This document shows, in pieces, positions 1-6,543 of a stretch of 8,642 nt of DNA. The notes under the pieces were generated by a model. It was given only the letters and a program-made list of their open reading frames with translations, was not told the origin of the DNA and searched no databases. The translations under genes and the position numbers were made by a program. The stretch comes from Propionibacteriaceae bacterium. GTDB taxonomy: Bacteria; Actinomycetota; Actinomycetes; Propionibacteriales; Propionibacteriaceae. The DNA lies in the NCBI GenBank assembly GCA_024636075.1, contig JAGXHS010000093.1, positions 1-8,642 of the forward strand. The letters run 5' to 3'. Positions within the stretch are counted from its first letter, which is position 1; each line of letters begins with the position of its first letter.

Positions 1-465
1 GACCCGGTGCACCTGGATGTCGGCCCCGCGCAGATCGAGGGCCTCTGCGACCGACTCGCGGTAACTGCGACAACCTGAATACGAAGGGAACGCGCTGGTG
101 GACAGCATCAATACTCTTCGGTGGCCGGCCTGCTGCAGCTCGTGAATGGCATCGGTGACGTACGGGCGCCAGTTCCGGTTTCCCAGGACGACCGGCAGTG
201 GCGTCCCGCGGCGTTCCAGTTCCTCGTCGACTGCGGCGGCCAAGGCTTTCGTCTGATCGTTGATGGGGCTGCGTCCGCCGAAGAGGAAGTAGTGCTCACC
301 AACCACTTCCAGCCGTTCGCGCGGTATGCCGGACCCGCGGGTGACATTCTCCAGGAAGGGCACGACCTCGTCGGGCGCCTCCGGTCCACCGAAGGAAACC
401 ACGAGGAGGGCGTCATAGGCATCGAGCGGAGATCCCAACCGGTTTGCATCAACGTCATTGCTCAT
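1..465 (-). CDS. hemH: Ferrochelatase (coproporphyrin ferrochelatase type), N-terminal part
   Basis: This gene encodes the N-terminal 155 residues of ferrochelatase and continues past the left edge. The enzyme inserts Fe2+ into a porphyrin late in haem synthesis. In actinobacteria the substrate is normally coproporphyrin III (the CpfC pathway), which is family knowledge and not visible here. Seen in the translation: SFGGPE at residues 24-29, FGGRSPIND at 62-70, GNRNWRPY at 95-102, and an STSAFPSYSGC segment ending at Cys132. These match the order in mycobacterial HemH. The start is ATG at 465-463; no strong Shine-Dalgarno precedes it. A TTG nine codons upstream, just after an in-frame TGA, is a weaker alternative. 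The gene is divergent from sepH. The C-terminal half, where the catalytic His/Glu region and any iron-sulphur cysteines would lie, is outside the window. Confidence 0.93.
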   Translation of the reverse strand, partial: MSNDVDANRLGSPLDAYDALLVVSFGGPEAPDEVVPFLENVTRGSGIPRERLEVVGEHYFLFGGRSPINDQTKALAAAVDEELERRGTPLPVVLGNRNWRPYVTDAIHELQQAGHRRVLMLSTSAFPSYSGCRSYRESVAEALDLRGADIQVHRV

Positions 466-662
466 GCACTGGATATTGCCAGAGGTGACCAACCATCACG
501 TGACCGCCCCGCCCGCCGGGGTGGATCAGAACGCGATGCGCCACTACTGATACCAGTACGCCCGACGAGAGACCGCGAACCCGACAGCCCAGCCGTCACG
601 CCACAGGGGTGTCGGCGGGGTAGGTTGGAGTCGTCAGATCTGAGAAAGCGTGGTGTGCACCG
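466..662. promoter_or_regulatory. Divergent hemH/sepH intergenic region
   Basis: This gap must carry the promoters of the two divergent genes. Seen: an 8-bp palindrome TCACGTGA at 496-503; a direct repeat of GTGACC at 485-490 and 500-505 (15-bp period); a GC-rich inverted repeat with arms at 504-511 and 517-524 (one G-T pair); and a TANNNT-type -10 candidate TAGGTT at 621-626 facing sepH without a recognisable -35. No convincing hemH promoter was found. No supported gene or RNA is seen here. The regulatory reading is inference. Confidence 0.35.
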
Positions 663-1763
663 ATGCGCCAGTCGCAGGGACCTCTGGAGATACATATGGA
701 CAGTGCGTTGAGCCCACGGGAAATCCAGTCATCCATTCGAGCTGGACAGAGTCTGGAAGAGGTCGCCCAAGCTGCGGGGGTACCGGCGGAGCAGGTGGAG
801 CCCTACGCCGCGCCGGTGCTCGCCGAACGTGAGCACGTCACCAGTAGTGCGCTCACCTCGCCGGTGCGTCGCCGTGGTGAATCGAGCTCGAACCGTTCCA
901 TGCGGACCGTCGTCGCCGAGCGGTTGAAGGCCCGCAACGTCGACCCGGAGACGGTCGAGTGGGACTCCTGGCGTGATGAGGATCGACGCTGGACCATCAA
1001 GGCGAGCTACCACTCCGGCTCATCGTCTCGTGAAGCTCTGTTCCGCTACGAATCGAAGTTGCGTTATTCCTCGGCCGTCAATGACGAAGCACGTTGGTTG
1101 ATCGGGGAGCATTCCCCCAGCTCCCACGGACCCCAACCGGGGCATCGGCGCCGCCCGGACCAGGACAACGAGCCGACCCTCGATCTGAACGACGAATTGG
1201 CCCTCGTCAGGGCCATCCAGGATGACGACGCCGAGTCCCCGGAAGCAGCAGACGCTGAAGAAACCGGAGAACCAGAAGCAGCAGCAGAACAGGGCGACAG
1301 TCGCGGGCAGCACGGCGATCCCCATGACTACAGCGAAGCGGAGCTGGAACAGGTGGACGGTGTCTACGACATCGTGCCACCACGGCAGAGCAACATGGAT
1401 GTGCTCTACGACCTGCTGTCCAGCTTCGACGAGGATTCGGTCAACATCTATGCCGGTCTCAACGAGCCGGTCGTGGAAGCCCTCTCCGAGGTCCACCCGG
1501 CGCCGACGACGGAGGTCGAAGAGCTTCCGGCCTCCGGGGAACAGCAGGACGAGGTGGTGGCGGAGGAATCGATCGAGGTGGAGGTCTCCGAGGTCGAAGA
1601 CGAGGAGCTGGTCACTGAGGCGAGCGCCGCCGGTGTCGAGCCGGGAGCCCTGCTCGACACCGCCGCCCCGGCGGCCAAGCCCAAGGCGCGCAAAAAGCGT
1701 GCCGCGGTGCCCAGCTGGGACGAAATCATGTTCGGTGGGCCGAAACCGGGTCAAACGGACTGA
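663..1763 (+). CDS. sepH: Septation protein SepH (DUF3071), N-terminally short
   Basis: SepH is an actinobacterial cell-division protein that binds FtsZ and promotes its assembly (knowledge from Streptomyces and mycobacteria). Seen in this 366-residue product: a helix-turn-helix-like segment starting LSPREIQ at residues 16-22 and reaching about residue 55 (LAEREHV); a second DUF3071 block at about 98-148 containing WDSWRDEDRRW and DEARWLIG; an acidic, probably disordered linker (about 185-330); and the hallmark C-terminal motif VPSWDEIMFGG at about 349-359. Known SepH proteins carry about 45 more residues before the GQLEI-type stretch. Here an in-frame TAG at 621 excludes them, and the other two frames show no remnant. 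The start is uncertain. ATG 663 keeps the conserved GPLEIHM segment but has a weak ribosome site. ATG 696 has GGAG at 686-689 with 6-nt spacing and would give 355 residues. The 3' end overlaps the convergent PHP gene. Confidence 0.88.
   Translation: MRQSQGPLEIHMDSALSPREIQSSIRAGQSLEEVAQAAGVPAEQVEPYAAPVLAEREHVTSSALTSPVRRRGESSSNRSMRTVVAERLKARNVDPETVEWDSWRDEDRRWTIKASYHSGSSSREALFRYESKLRYSSAVNDEARWLIGEHSPSSHGPQPGHRRRPDQDNEPTLDLNDELALVRAIQDDDAESPEAADAEETGEPEAAAEQGDSRGQHGDPHDYSEAELEQVDGVYDIVPPRQSNMDVLYDLLSSFDEDSVNIYAGLNEPVVEALSEVHPAPTTEVEELPASGEQQDEVVAEESIEVEVSEVEDEELVTEASAAGVEPGALLDTAAPAAKPKARKKRAAVPSWDEIMFGGPKPGQTD
686..689 (+). promoter_or_regulatory. Shine-Dalgarno supporting the alternative sepH start at 696
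   Basis: GGAG lies 6 nt before the in-frame ATG at 696-698, far better placed than anything before ATG 663. The same bases also encode the conserved Leu-Glu-Ile codons of DUF3071, so the match may be a by-product of coding. It leaves the sepH start undecided. Confidence 0.4.
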
Positions 1764-2773
1764 TGCCGACCGGCGTGATCAAGCAGTTCCTGCACCGGCC
1801 ACGTGTTGATGATGGTCTTGGGATCAGCCCCGGCACGTAACGCCCTGCCGGCCCCGAGATCCAGGAAGTCGAGTTGCCCCGGAGCGTGGGCGTCGGTGTC
1901 GATGCTGAACAGACACCCCATCTCGATGGCGAGCGCGAGCAGGTCGTCGGGTGGGTCCTGACGTTCGGGTCGGGAGTTGATCTCCACAGCGACGCCAAAG
2001 TGTCGACAGGCCTCGAACACCACCTCTGCGTCGAAGCTCGACTGGGGCCGGCTGCCATGCTGGCCGTCAACCCGCCGACCCGTGCAGTGACCCAGGACGG
2101 TCGTCCGGGGGTGCGCGATCGCCCTCACCATCCGTGGGGTCATCACCTCAGTTGTGGCGCGGAGGTCGCTGTGCACGCTCGCCACCACGATGTCCATCCC
2201 GTCGAGGATCTCGGTGTTCTGGTCCAGGGAACCATCGGCGAGGATGTCCACCTCCACCCCCCGCAGGATCCGCACCTCGAAGCTGGACTGCACCTCGGTG
2301 ATCTCCCGCCACTGGGCACGGACCCGATCAGGGCTGAGTCCGTTCGCGATCCGCAACCTGGGTGAATGATCGGTGATGGCAAGGTAGTCGAGGCCCAGGC
2401 GCTGCGCGGTCTGCACCATCTCGACCAGGCTCGATCCCCCGTCGGACCAGGTGGTGTGGGTGTGCAGGTCTCCTCGCAGTCGGGATCGGATCGGGGTGGC
2501 GTCCACGTCCAACGGCTCTGCACCTGCCGCACGCAGCGCTCGCAATGCCTCCGGCGTCTGGCCTGAAACTGCCTGGGAGATCACTGCCGCAGTACTCTTG
2601 CCGATGCCCGGTACCAACTGCAGATCACCGCCGGCCACCAGCAGCTCCAGATCATTCTCGGACAACCGCTCCACGGCCTCGGCGGCAACGCGATACGCCT
2701 TGCTGCGGTACTGCTTCGCCCGCGACCGCTCCAGCCAGAAGGAAACCTCCCTCAGTGCTGTCACCGGATCCAC
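1751..2773 (-). CDS. PHP-domain metal-dependent phosphoesterase with N-terminal helix-hairpin-helix
   Basis: The product has 340 residues. It has an N-terminal DNA-polymerase-beta/X-like helical region with a helix-hairpin-helix (LVPGIGKS at 53-60), then a full PHP domain (residues 101 to about 340). The metal-ligand motifs are all visible: DLHTHTTWSD at 102-111, ITDHS at 133-137, GVEVD at 172-176, ASVHS at 198-202, AHP at 220-222, GHCTGR at 228-233, EINSRP at 264-269 and DTDAH at 292-296. This resembles the C-terminal half of PolX-type polymerases without a nucleotidyltransferase palm. By family it is expected to be a multi-metal phosphatase or nuclease; the substrate is unknown. I place the start at GTG 2773 because AGGGAGG precedes it by 5 nt and MDPVxALR is the usual beginning of actinobacterial homologues; an upstream in-frame GTG at 2797 is less likely. 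The gene is divergent from fasR and overlaps the sepH end by 13 bp. Confidence 0.9.
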   Translation of the reverse strand: MDPVTALREVSFWLERSRAKQYRSKAYRVAAEAVERLSENDLELLVAGGDLQLVPGIGKSTAAVISQAVSGQTPEALRALRAAGAEPLDVDATPIRSRLRGDLHTHTTWSDGGSSLVEMVQTAQRLGLDYLAITDHSPRLRIANGLSPDRVRAQWREITEVQSSFEVRILRGVEVDILADGSLDQNTEILDGMDIVVASVHSDLRATTEVMTPRMVRAIAHPRTTVLGHCTGRRVDGQHGSRPQSSFDAEVVFEACRHFGVAVEINSRPERQDPPDDLLALAIEMGCLFSIDTDAHAPGQLDFLDLGAGRALRAGADPKTIINTWPVQELLDHAGRHQSV

Positions 2774-2778
2774 GCACG

Positions 2779-2785
2779 CCTCCCT
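2779..2785 (-). promoter_or_regulatory. Ribosome binding site fixing the PHP-gene start
   Basis: On the minus strand AGGGAGG is followed after 5 nt by GTG at 2773-2771. It lies inside the longer reading frame that opens at GTG 2797, so it argues for the shorter 340-residue protein. Confidence 0.8.
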
Positions 2786-2836
2786 GTGGTCGGCCACCTG
2801 TACAAGTCGGCAGCACCCAATCCGTTCGATCTGGGC

Positions 2837-2842
2837 TAGTCT
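2837..2842 (+). promoter_or_regulatory. Candidate -10 element of fasR
   Basis: TAGTCT fits the actinobacterial TANNNT pattern and lies 28 nt upstream of the fasR ATG, which would give a leader of about 20-25 nt carrying the GGGGG ribosome site at 2862-2866. No TTGACA-like -35 is seen at the expected distance, so this is tentative. Confidence 0.4.
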
Positions 2843-2870
2843 CGCATTCGAGCTTCACATCGGGGGAACC

Positions 2871-4076
2871 ATGGGCGATCTGAGTTTCGGCGATCCGTCG
2901 ACACTGTGCACACCTGCTGAGCGCCAGTCCTTGGCGCGGAGGTTGGCCGACAACACCGCACAGCTCACGACCGCTTCGCTGACCGCGATGGAGCAGCGGC
3001 TGAGCTGGTTCTTCGACGTCGACGCCGAGCACCGTTCCTGGATCACCCTGGTTGCCCGCGCAGGCATCGACGGATTCGTGCAGTGGGTGGCCGGAGACGA
3101 CGAGCACTTCGATCCTGCGGGCGTCTTCTATGCCGCTCCCCGTGCCCTGACGAGAATGATTTCGCTGCAGCAGACGGTCGAGTTGATGAGGGTGACCATC
3201 GACGTCGTCGAGGAGCAGGTGGACAAGATCATGGACGTGCGGGACCGGGAGATCCTGCGTCCAGCCGCACTGGTCTACTCCCGTGAGGTTGCCTTCGGAG
3301 CAGCTGAGGTCTACGCCCGGGCCGCAGAGACCCGCGGGGCGTGGGACGCGCGATTGGAAGCTCTGGTGGTCGATGCCATCGTGCGTGCCGAGACCGACGA
3401 GACCGTCATCTCACGGGCGAGTGCGCTCGGCTGGTCGAACGCTGGCAAGGTGTGTGTGGCGGTCGGCATGGCGCCCGCCACTCAGCAATCCTCATCCCAT
3501 CCCGAGGTGCGTCGACACGCTGAACGTCTTGGTCTGGACACCTTGGTGGCCCATCAAGGTGAGCGGCTCGTGTTGGTGTTGGGGGGCCAACCGGTCACCG
3601 ATGATGCCGCAGCCATTGCCCTGGTCCGTGAACTGGCCGTCTTGTTCGGCACCGGTCCGATCGTTGTCGGCCCGGTCGTTGAACACCTCGCGGACGCCTC
3701 GTCGTCGGTTCGGGCCGCAGTGTCCGGACTGCGGGCAGCGACCGCCTGGCCCGAAGGCCCGCGCATTCTCTCTTCGGACGATTTGTTGCCCGAACGGGTG
3801 CTGTCCGGTGACGGACATGCCCGGCGCAGAGTGGTGGTCGAGGTGTACCGGCCGCTGGCGGAATCCGGCGGTGACCTTTTGCAGACCTGTGTCGCCTTCC
3901 TCGACAACGGAGGCTCTGTCGAGGCAACAGCACGCAGTCTTTTCGTGCACGCGAACACCGTGCGGTACCGGATCAAACGCATACTGGACGTCACCGGCTA
4001 CAACGCAGCCGCGGCACGTGACGCCTACGTGCTGCGGCTGGCGCTGACACTGGGTCGATTGGGAGCGCAGCGCTGA
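2871..4076 (+). CDS. fasR: PucR-family transcriptional regulator, FasR-like activator of fatty acid synthesis
   Basis: The 401-residue product ends in a PucR-type helix-turn-helix (about residues 335-395). It contains LLQTCVAFLDNGGSVEATA and then a recognition helix with HANTVRYRIKRI (about 350-371), the signature of PucR/CdaR C-termini. The rest (1 to about 330) is a helical sensor region of the kind in Streptomyces FasR, which activates the fabD-fabH-acpP-fabF operon. The fasR name rests on this domain architecture and on the position directly upstream of fabD. The ATG at 2871 follows a GGGGG stretch at 2862-2866. The frame is open further upstream to about 2451, but that part lies antisense to the PHP gene and has no domain. 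A hairpin spans the stop codon, so fasR may be transcribed separately from fabD. The ligand is unknown; a malonyl- or acyl-CoA type signal would be only a guess. Confidence 0.9.
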   Translation: MGDLSFGDPSTLCTPAERQSLARRLADNTAQLTTASLTAMEQRLSWFFDVDAEHRSWITLVARAGIDGFVQWVAGDDEHFDPAGVFYAAPRALTRMISLQQTVELMRVTIDVVEEQVDKIMDVRDREILRPAALVYSREVAFGAAEVYARAAETRGAWDARLEALVVDAIVRAETDETVISRASALGWSNAGKVCVAVGMAPATQQSSSHPEVRRHAERLGLDTLVAHQGERLVLVLGGQPVTDDAAAIALVRELAVLFGTGPIVVGPVVEHLADASSSVRAAVSGLRAATAWPEGPRILSSDDLLPERVLSGDGHARRRVVVEVYRPLAESGGDLLQTCVAFLDNGGSVEATARSLFVHANTVRYRIKRILDVTGYNAAAARDAYVLRLALTLGRLGAQR

Positions 4077-4083
4077 CGCTGCG
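4066..4083 (+). terminator. GC-rich hairpin across the fasR stop codon
   Basis: A perfect 7-bp stem (CGCAGCG at 4066-4072, CGCTGCG at 4077-4083) closes a CTGA tetraloop whose last three bases are the fasR stop codon. No T-run follows. It could be a U-less terminator, an mRNA 3' end stabiliser, or partial terminator between fasR and fabD. Confidence 0.45.
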
Positions 4084-4149
4084 AGCGAACCCCAGATGGA
4101 GCGGATACACAATCGCCGCCCAGCACCTCGGGAGCATGTCCGCATCCTG

Positions 4150-4168
4150 TTTGTAGGAATCCCACAAA
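4150..4168 (+). promoter_or_regulatory. Palindromic operator upstream of fabD, probable FasR site
   Basis: TTTGTAGGAATCCCACAAA pairs at 8 of 9 positions around the centre at 4159; only A4155/C4163 fails. It is the clearest palindrome between fasR and fabD and lies about 75 bp before the preferred fabD start. Streptomyces FasR activates its fab operon by binding upstream of fabD, so FasR is the natural candidate binder. The symmetry is seen; the assignment to FasR is inference. No clear -10 hexamer is seen between this site and fabD, which would suit a promoter that needs an activator. Confidence 0.65.
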
Positions 4169-4233
4169 TTGCCCTTGCCGCTTTTCGTCGTGTCCAGGGC
4201 GACATGTCGCACAGAACCCGACAGAGTGGAGTC

Positions 4234-5217
4234 GTGCTTTCAATCGTCGCCCCGGGCCAAGGCGCCCAGGCCCCAGGATTCCTGACACCGTGGCTCAGCG
4301 AGCCCCGTTTTGCAACCAGACTGAAGTGGCTGGGAGCCGTGGCGGGAATCGACATGGAGCACTACGGGACTGACGCCGATGCCGAGACGATTCGGGACAC
4401 CGCGATTGCGCAGCCACTGCTGGTGGCCGCCGCGATTGCCTGCTACGAAGAACTCTTCGACGACCACGAGCAGGCAGTCGCCGCCGTGGGGGTCCTCGCA
4501 GGTCACAGCGTCGGCGAACTGGCAGCCGCCGCACTCGCCGGAATTGTCTCCGCAGAGTCGGCGATGGTGCTCGTTCGGGAACGGGGACTGGCGATGGCCG
4601 AAGCGTCCCGGACCCGGCCAACCTCGATGACCGCGGTGATCGGTGGCAAACTGGAAGAGGTTCTGGCCGCCATCGATGCAGTCGGTCTCACGCCCGCCAA
4701 CAACAACGGGCGCGGCCAGATCGTCGCGGCCGGTACGATCGAGCAACTTGAAGCCCTGGCAGCGAACCCGCCGCAGCGCGCCCGGTTGATCCCGTTGAGC
4801 GTCGCCGGCGCATTCCACACGGTGCACATGCAACCCGCCGTGGCGCACCTGAGGTCACTCGCCGAAGCCGTCCACGTTGACGAACCGTCCATTCCGCTAC
4901 TGAGCAACTCCGACGGGACACGAGTCGCCAACGGCAGGGATGCGCTGGATCGGATTGTCGGACAGGTGGCCAACCCGGTGCGCTGGGACCTGTGCATGGA
5001 TACCATGACTGACATGGCGGTCACCGGATTGTTGGAACTGACCCCCTCGGGGACCCTCACCGGGATCGCGAAGCGGAACCTCGCCGGTGTCGAATTGTTC
5101 AGCCTCAACACCCCTGATCAGATCCCCGATGCCAAGGCATTCATCGCCGAGCACGCCGGTTCGGGTGGACCAATCGGCGACGGCGGGGCAACACCCAACT
5201 CCAAGAAGGATCAGTGA
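4234..5217 (+). CDS. fabD: Malonyl-CoA:ACP transacylase FabD
   Basis: FabD transfers malonate from CoA to the acyl carrier protein and so supplies the extender unit. The 327-residue product shows APGQGAQ at residues 6-12, the nucleophile elbow GHSVGE at 90-95 (Ser92), the substrate arginine in RERGLAM (Arg117), and catalytic His195 in GAFHTVHM. I chose GTG 4234 because it starts MLSIVAPGQGAQ, aligning with known actinobacterial FabD N-termini. ATG 4204 (AGGG 4 nt before it, adding 10 residues) is a fair alternative; the ribosome site before 4234 is weak. The C-terminus carries a Gly-rich tail of about 18 residues (GGPIGDGGATPNSKKDQ) beyond the usual end. The codons of its last residues supply the fabH ribosome site. 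It is the first gene of the fab operon, downstream of the palindrome at 4150-4168, and overlaps fabH by 4 bp. Confidence 0.95.
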   Translation: MLSIVAPGQGAQAPGFLTPWLSEPRFATRLKWLGAVAGIDMEHYGTDADAETIRDTAIAQPLLVAAAIACYEELFDDHEQAVAAVGVLAGHSVGELAAAALAGIVSAESAMVLVRERGLAMAEASRTRPTSMTAVIGGKLEEVLAAIDAVGLTPANNNGRGQIVAAGTIEQLEALAANPPQRARLIPLSVAGAFHTVHMQPAVAHLRSLAEAVHVDEPSIPLLSNSDGTRVANGRDALDRIVGQVANPVRWDLCMDTMTDMAVTGLLELTPSGTLTGIAKRNLAGVELFSLNTPDQIPDAKAFIAEHAGSGGPIGDGGATPNSKKDQ

Positions 5218-6233
5218 GCGCATCCATGACCCCACCAGTTTCGAGTGAGCTGACCGCCTCCTCCGGGCCCCGCTACGCCAAACTGCTCTCCGTGGGCGGC
5301 TATCGCGGCTCGCGTGTGGTGGACAACGCCGAGATGTGCACGATGATCGAATCCACCGATGAGTGGATCCAGCAACGGACCGGCATCGTCGAGCGTCGCT
5401 GGGCCACCGAGGAAGAAACTCCCCTCCTGATGTCCGTGGAAGCCGCACGCAAGGCATTGGATCGAGCCGGGTTGACCGCCGCGGACATCGACCTGGTGAT
5501 CTGCTCCACGGTCAGCAACTTCAAGCAGACTCCGGCCTTGGCGTGCGAGGTGGCCAAAGAACTGGGCTGCCCCGACCCGGCCGCCTTCGACATTTCGGCA
5601 GCCTGCGCAGGCTTCTGCTACGGAATCACGATGGCCGAGGGCGTCGTCCGATCCGGGGCGGCGCGCAATGTTTTGGTGATCGGCGTCGAAACACTCAGCC
5701 GGCTGACCGACATCAATGATCGCTCCACCGCCTTCCTGTTCTCCGACGGCGCCGGTGCCACCATCGTCGGCGCCAGCGACGTACCCGCCATCGGGCCAAC
5801 CGTGTGGGGATCTGACCCGGAGGAGGTCGGAGTGATCCACGTCGACGACTGGAAGGAGGCGATGGATCAGGGGGAGACGCCCTACATCCACATGGAGGGC
5901 AGCAAGGTCTTCCGTTGGGCAACGACGTTCATCGCCCGCAAGTCGGCTGAGGCCATCAAGCTTGCCGGGCTGACACCTGAGCAACTCGACGCGTTCATCC
6001 CCCACCAAGCCAACAATCGAATTACCGATTCGATGTTGCGCCAGCTCAAGCTTCCCGAGAGCGTGGTCGTCGCCCGCGACATCACGCACATGGGAAATTC
6101 GTCAGCGGCATCAATTCCGCTGGCGATGGAGGCCTTGCTGGAGTCCGGCGAGGTCACCAGCGGGCAGAACGCCCTGATCATCGGTTTCGGAGCTGGTCTG
6201 GTGTACGCCGGCCAGGTACTGAAACTGCCCTGA
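5214..6233 (+). CDS. fabH: Beta-ketoacyl-ACP synthase III FabH
   Basis: FabH starts each fatty acid chain by condensing a starter acyl-CoA with malonyl-ACP. The 339-residue product has the complete catalytic triad: Cys131 in ISAACAGF, His264 in PHQANNR and Asn295 in GNSSAAS. It also has the DEWIQQRTGI motif at 49-58 and the C-terminal GFGAGLVYAG. Starter preference (acetyl- versus branched-chain acyl-CoA) cannot be read from these motifs. The GTG start at 5214 overlaps the fabD TGA as GTGA, with AAGGA 3 nt upstream, which indicates translational coupling. ATG 5226 would shorten the protein by four residues. The first ~20 residues before RYAKLL are a non-conserved extension. The stop codon lies in the first copy of a 17-bp tandem repeat that precedes acpP. 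Confidence 0.96.
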   Translation: MSASMTPPVSSELTASSGPRYAKLLSVGGYRGSRVVDNAEMCTMIESTDEWIQQRTGIVERRWATEEETPLLMSVEAARKALDRAGLTAADIDLVICSTVSNFKQTPALACEVAKELGCPDPAAFDISAACAGFCYGITMAEGVVRSGAARNVLVIGVETLSRLTDINDRSTAFLFSDGAGATIVGASDVPAIGPTVWGSDPEEVGVIHVDDWKEAMDQGETPYIHMEGSKVFRWATTFIARKSAEAIKLAGLTPEQLDAFIPHQANNRITDSMLRQLKLPESVVVARDITHMGNSSAASIPLAMEALLESGEVTSGQNALIIGFGAGLVYAGQVLKLP

Positions 6234-6271
6234 CCACCCGAAATCCCTGACCACCTGAAATCCCTGACCAC
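6228..6271 (+). repeat. 17-bp direct repeat, 2.6 copies, between fabH and acpP
   Basis: Units are CCCTGACCACCCGAAAT (6228-6244), CCCTGACCACCTGAAAT (6245-6261, one difference) and a partial CCCTGACCAC (6262-6271) that runs straight into the acpP ribosome site. The first unit contains the end of fabH. Each unit carries TGA, and because 17 is not a multiple of three the three TGAs (6231, 6248, 6265) fall in all three frames. Confidence 0.9.
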
Positions 6272-6287
6272 AAAGAAGGAGCCAGTC

Positions 6288-6533
6288 ATGGCAAGCACCG
6301 AAGAAATCCGTTCCGACCTGGCCGACATCGTCAACGACGTTGCCGGAGTCGCCGCCGAAGACGTCGAGATGGACAAGTCCTTCGCCGACGACCTCGACGT
6401 CGACTCATTGTCAATGGTGGAGATCATCTACGCCTGCGAGGACAAGTTCGGCGTCTCCATCCCCGACGAGGAGTCCAAGAACCTCAAGACAGTGGGTGAC
6501 GCCGTCGCCTACATCGAGCGCGCCCAGTCCTGA
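6288..6533 (+). CDS. acpP: Acyl carrier protein AcpP
   Basis: This 81-residue acidic protein carries the growing acyl chain on a 4'-phosphopantetheine arm. The attachment serine is Ser40 in the motif DVDSLSMVEI, and the flanking FADDL and EDKFGVSIPDEE segments are typical of helix II-III of primary-metabolism carrier proteins. Length is normal for a free ACP. AAGGAG at 6276-6281, 6 nt before ATG 6288, is the strongest ribosome site in the operon, fitting the need for a large excess of ACP over the enzymes. It is flanked upstream by the 17-bp repeat and downstream by a strong hairpin, so its message may be processed or partly terminated as a separate unit. Its partners are FabD, FabH and FabF in the same operon. 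Confidence 0.97.
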   Translation: MASTEEIRSDLADIVNDVAGVAAEDVEMDKSFADDLDVDSLSMVEIIYACEDKFGVSIPDEESKNLKTVGDAVAYIERAQS

Positions 6534-6543
6534 CCTCCGGTGC

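Noticed and set aside
121..711. 196-residue plus-strand frame
   Set aside because: Mostly antisense to ferrochelatase, whose motifs are unmistakable on the minus strand; the frame shows no recognisable motif.
1020..1754. 244-residue minus-strand frame within sepH
   Set aside because: Shadow of the acidic, GC-rich sepH linker; repetitive basic and hydrophobic runs without a domain.
2451..2870. In-frame upstream extension of the fasR frame (541 residues in total)
   Set aside because: It lies antisense to the N-terminal part of the PHP gene, has no domain similarity, and the ATG at 2871 has its own ribosome site and a plausible -10.
4096..4233. Longer FabD starting at 4096
   Set aside because: It would place the palindromic operator inside the coding region, and known FabD proteins begin at the GTG 4234 position; ATG 4204 remains a minor alternative.
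3492..4355. 287-residue minus-strand frame across fasR and the start of fabD
   Set aside because: Antisense to two well-supported genes and to the operator; no family resemblance.
5211..6089. 292-residue minus-strand frame opposite fabH
   Set aside because: FabH has its full catalytic triad on the plus strand; the antisense frame is a high-GC artefact.
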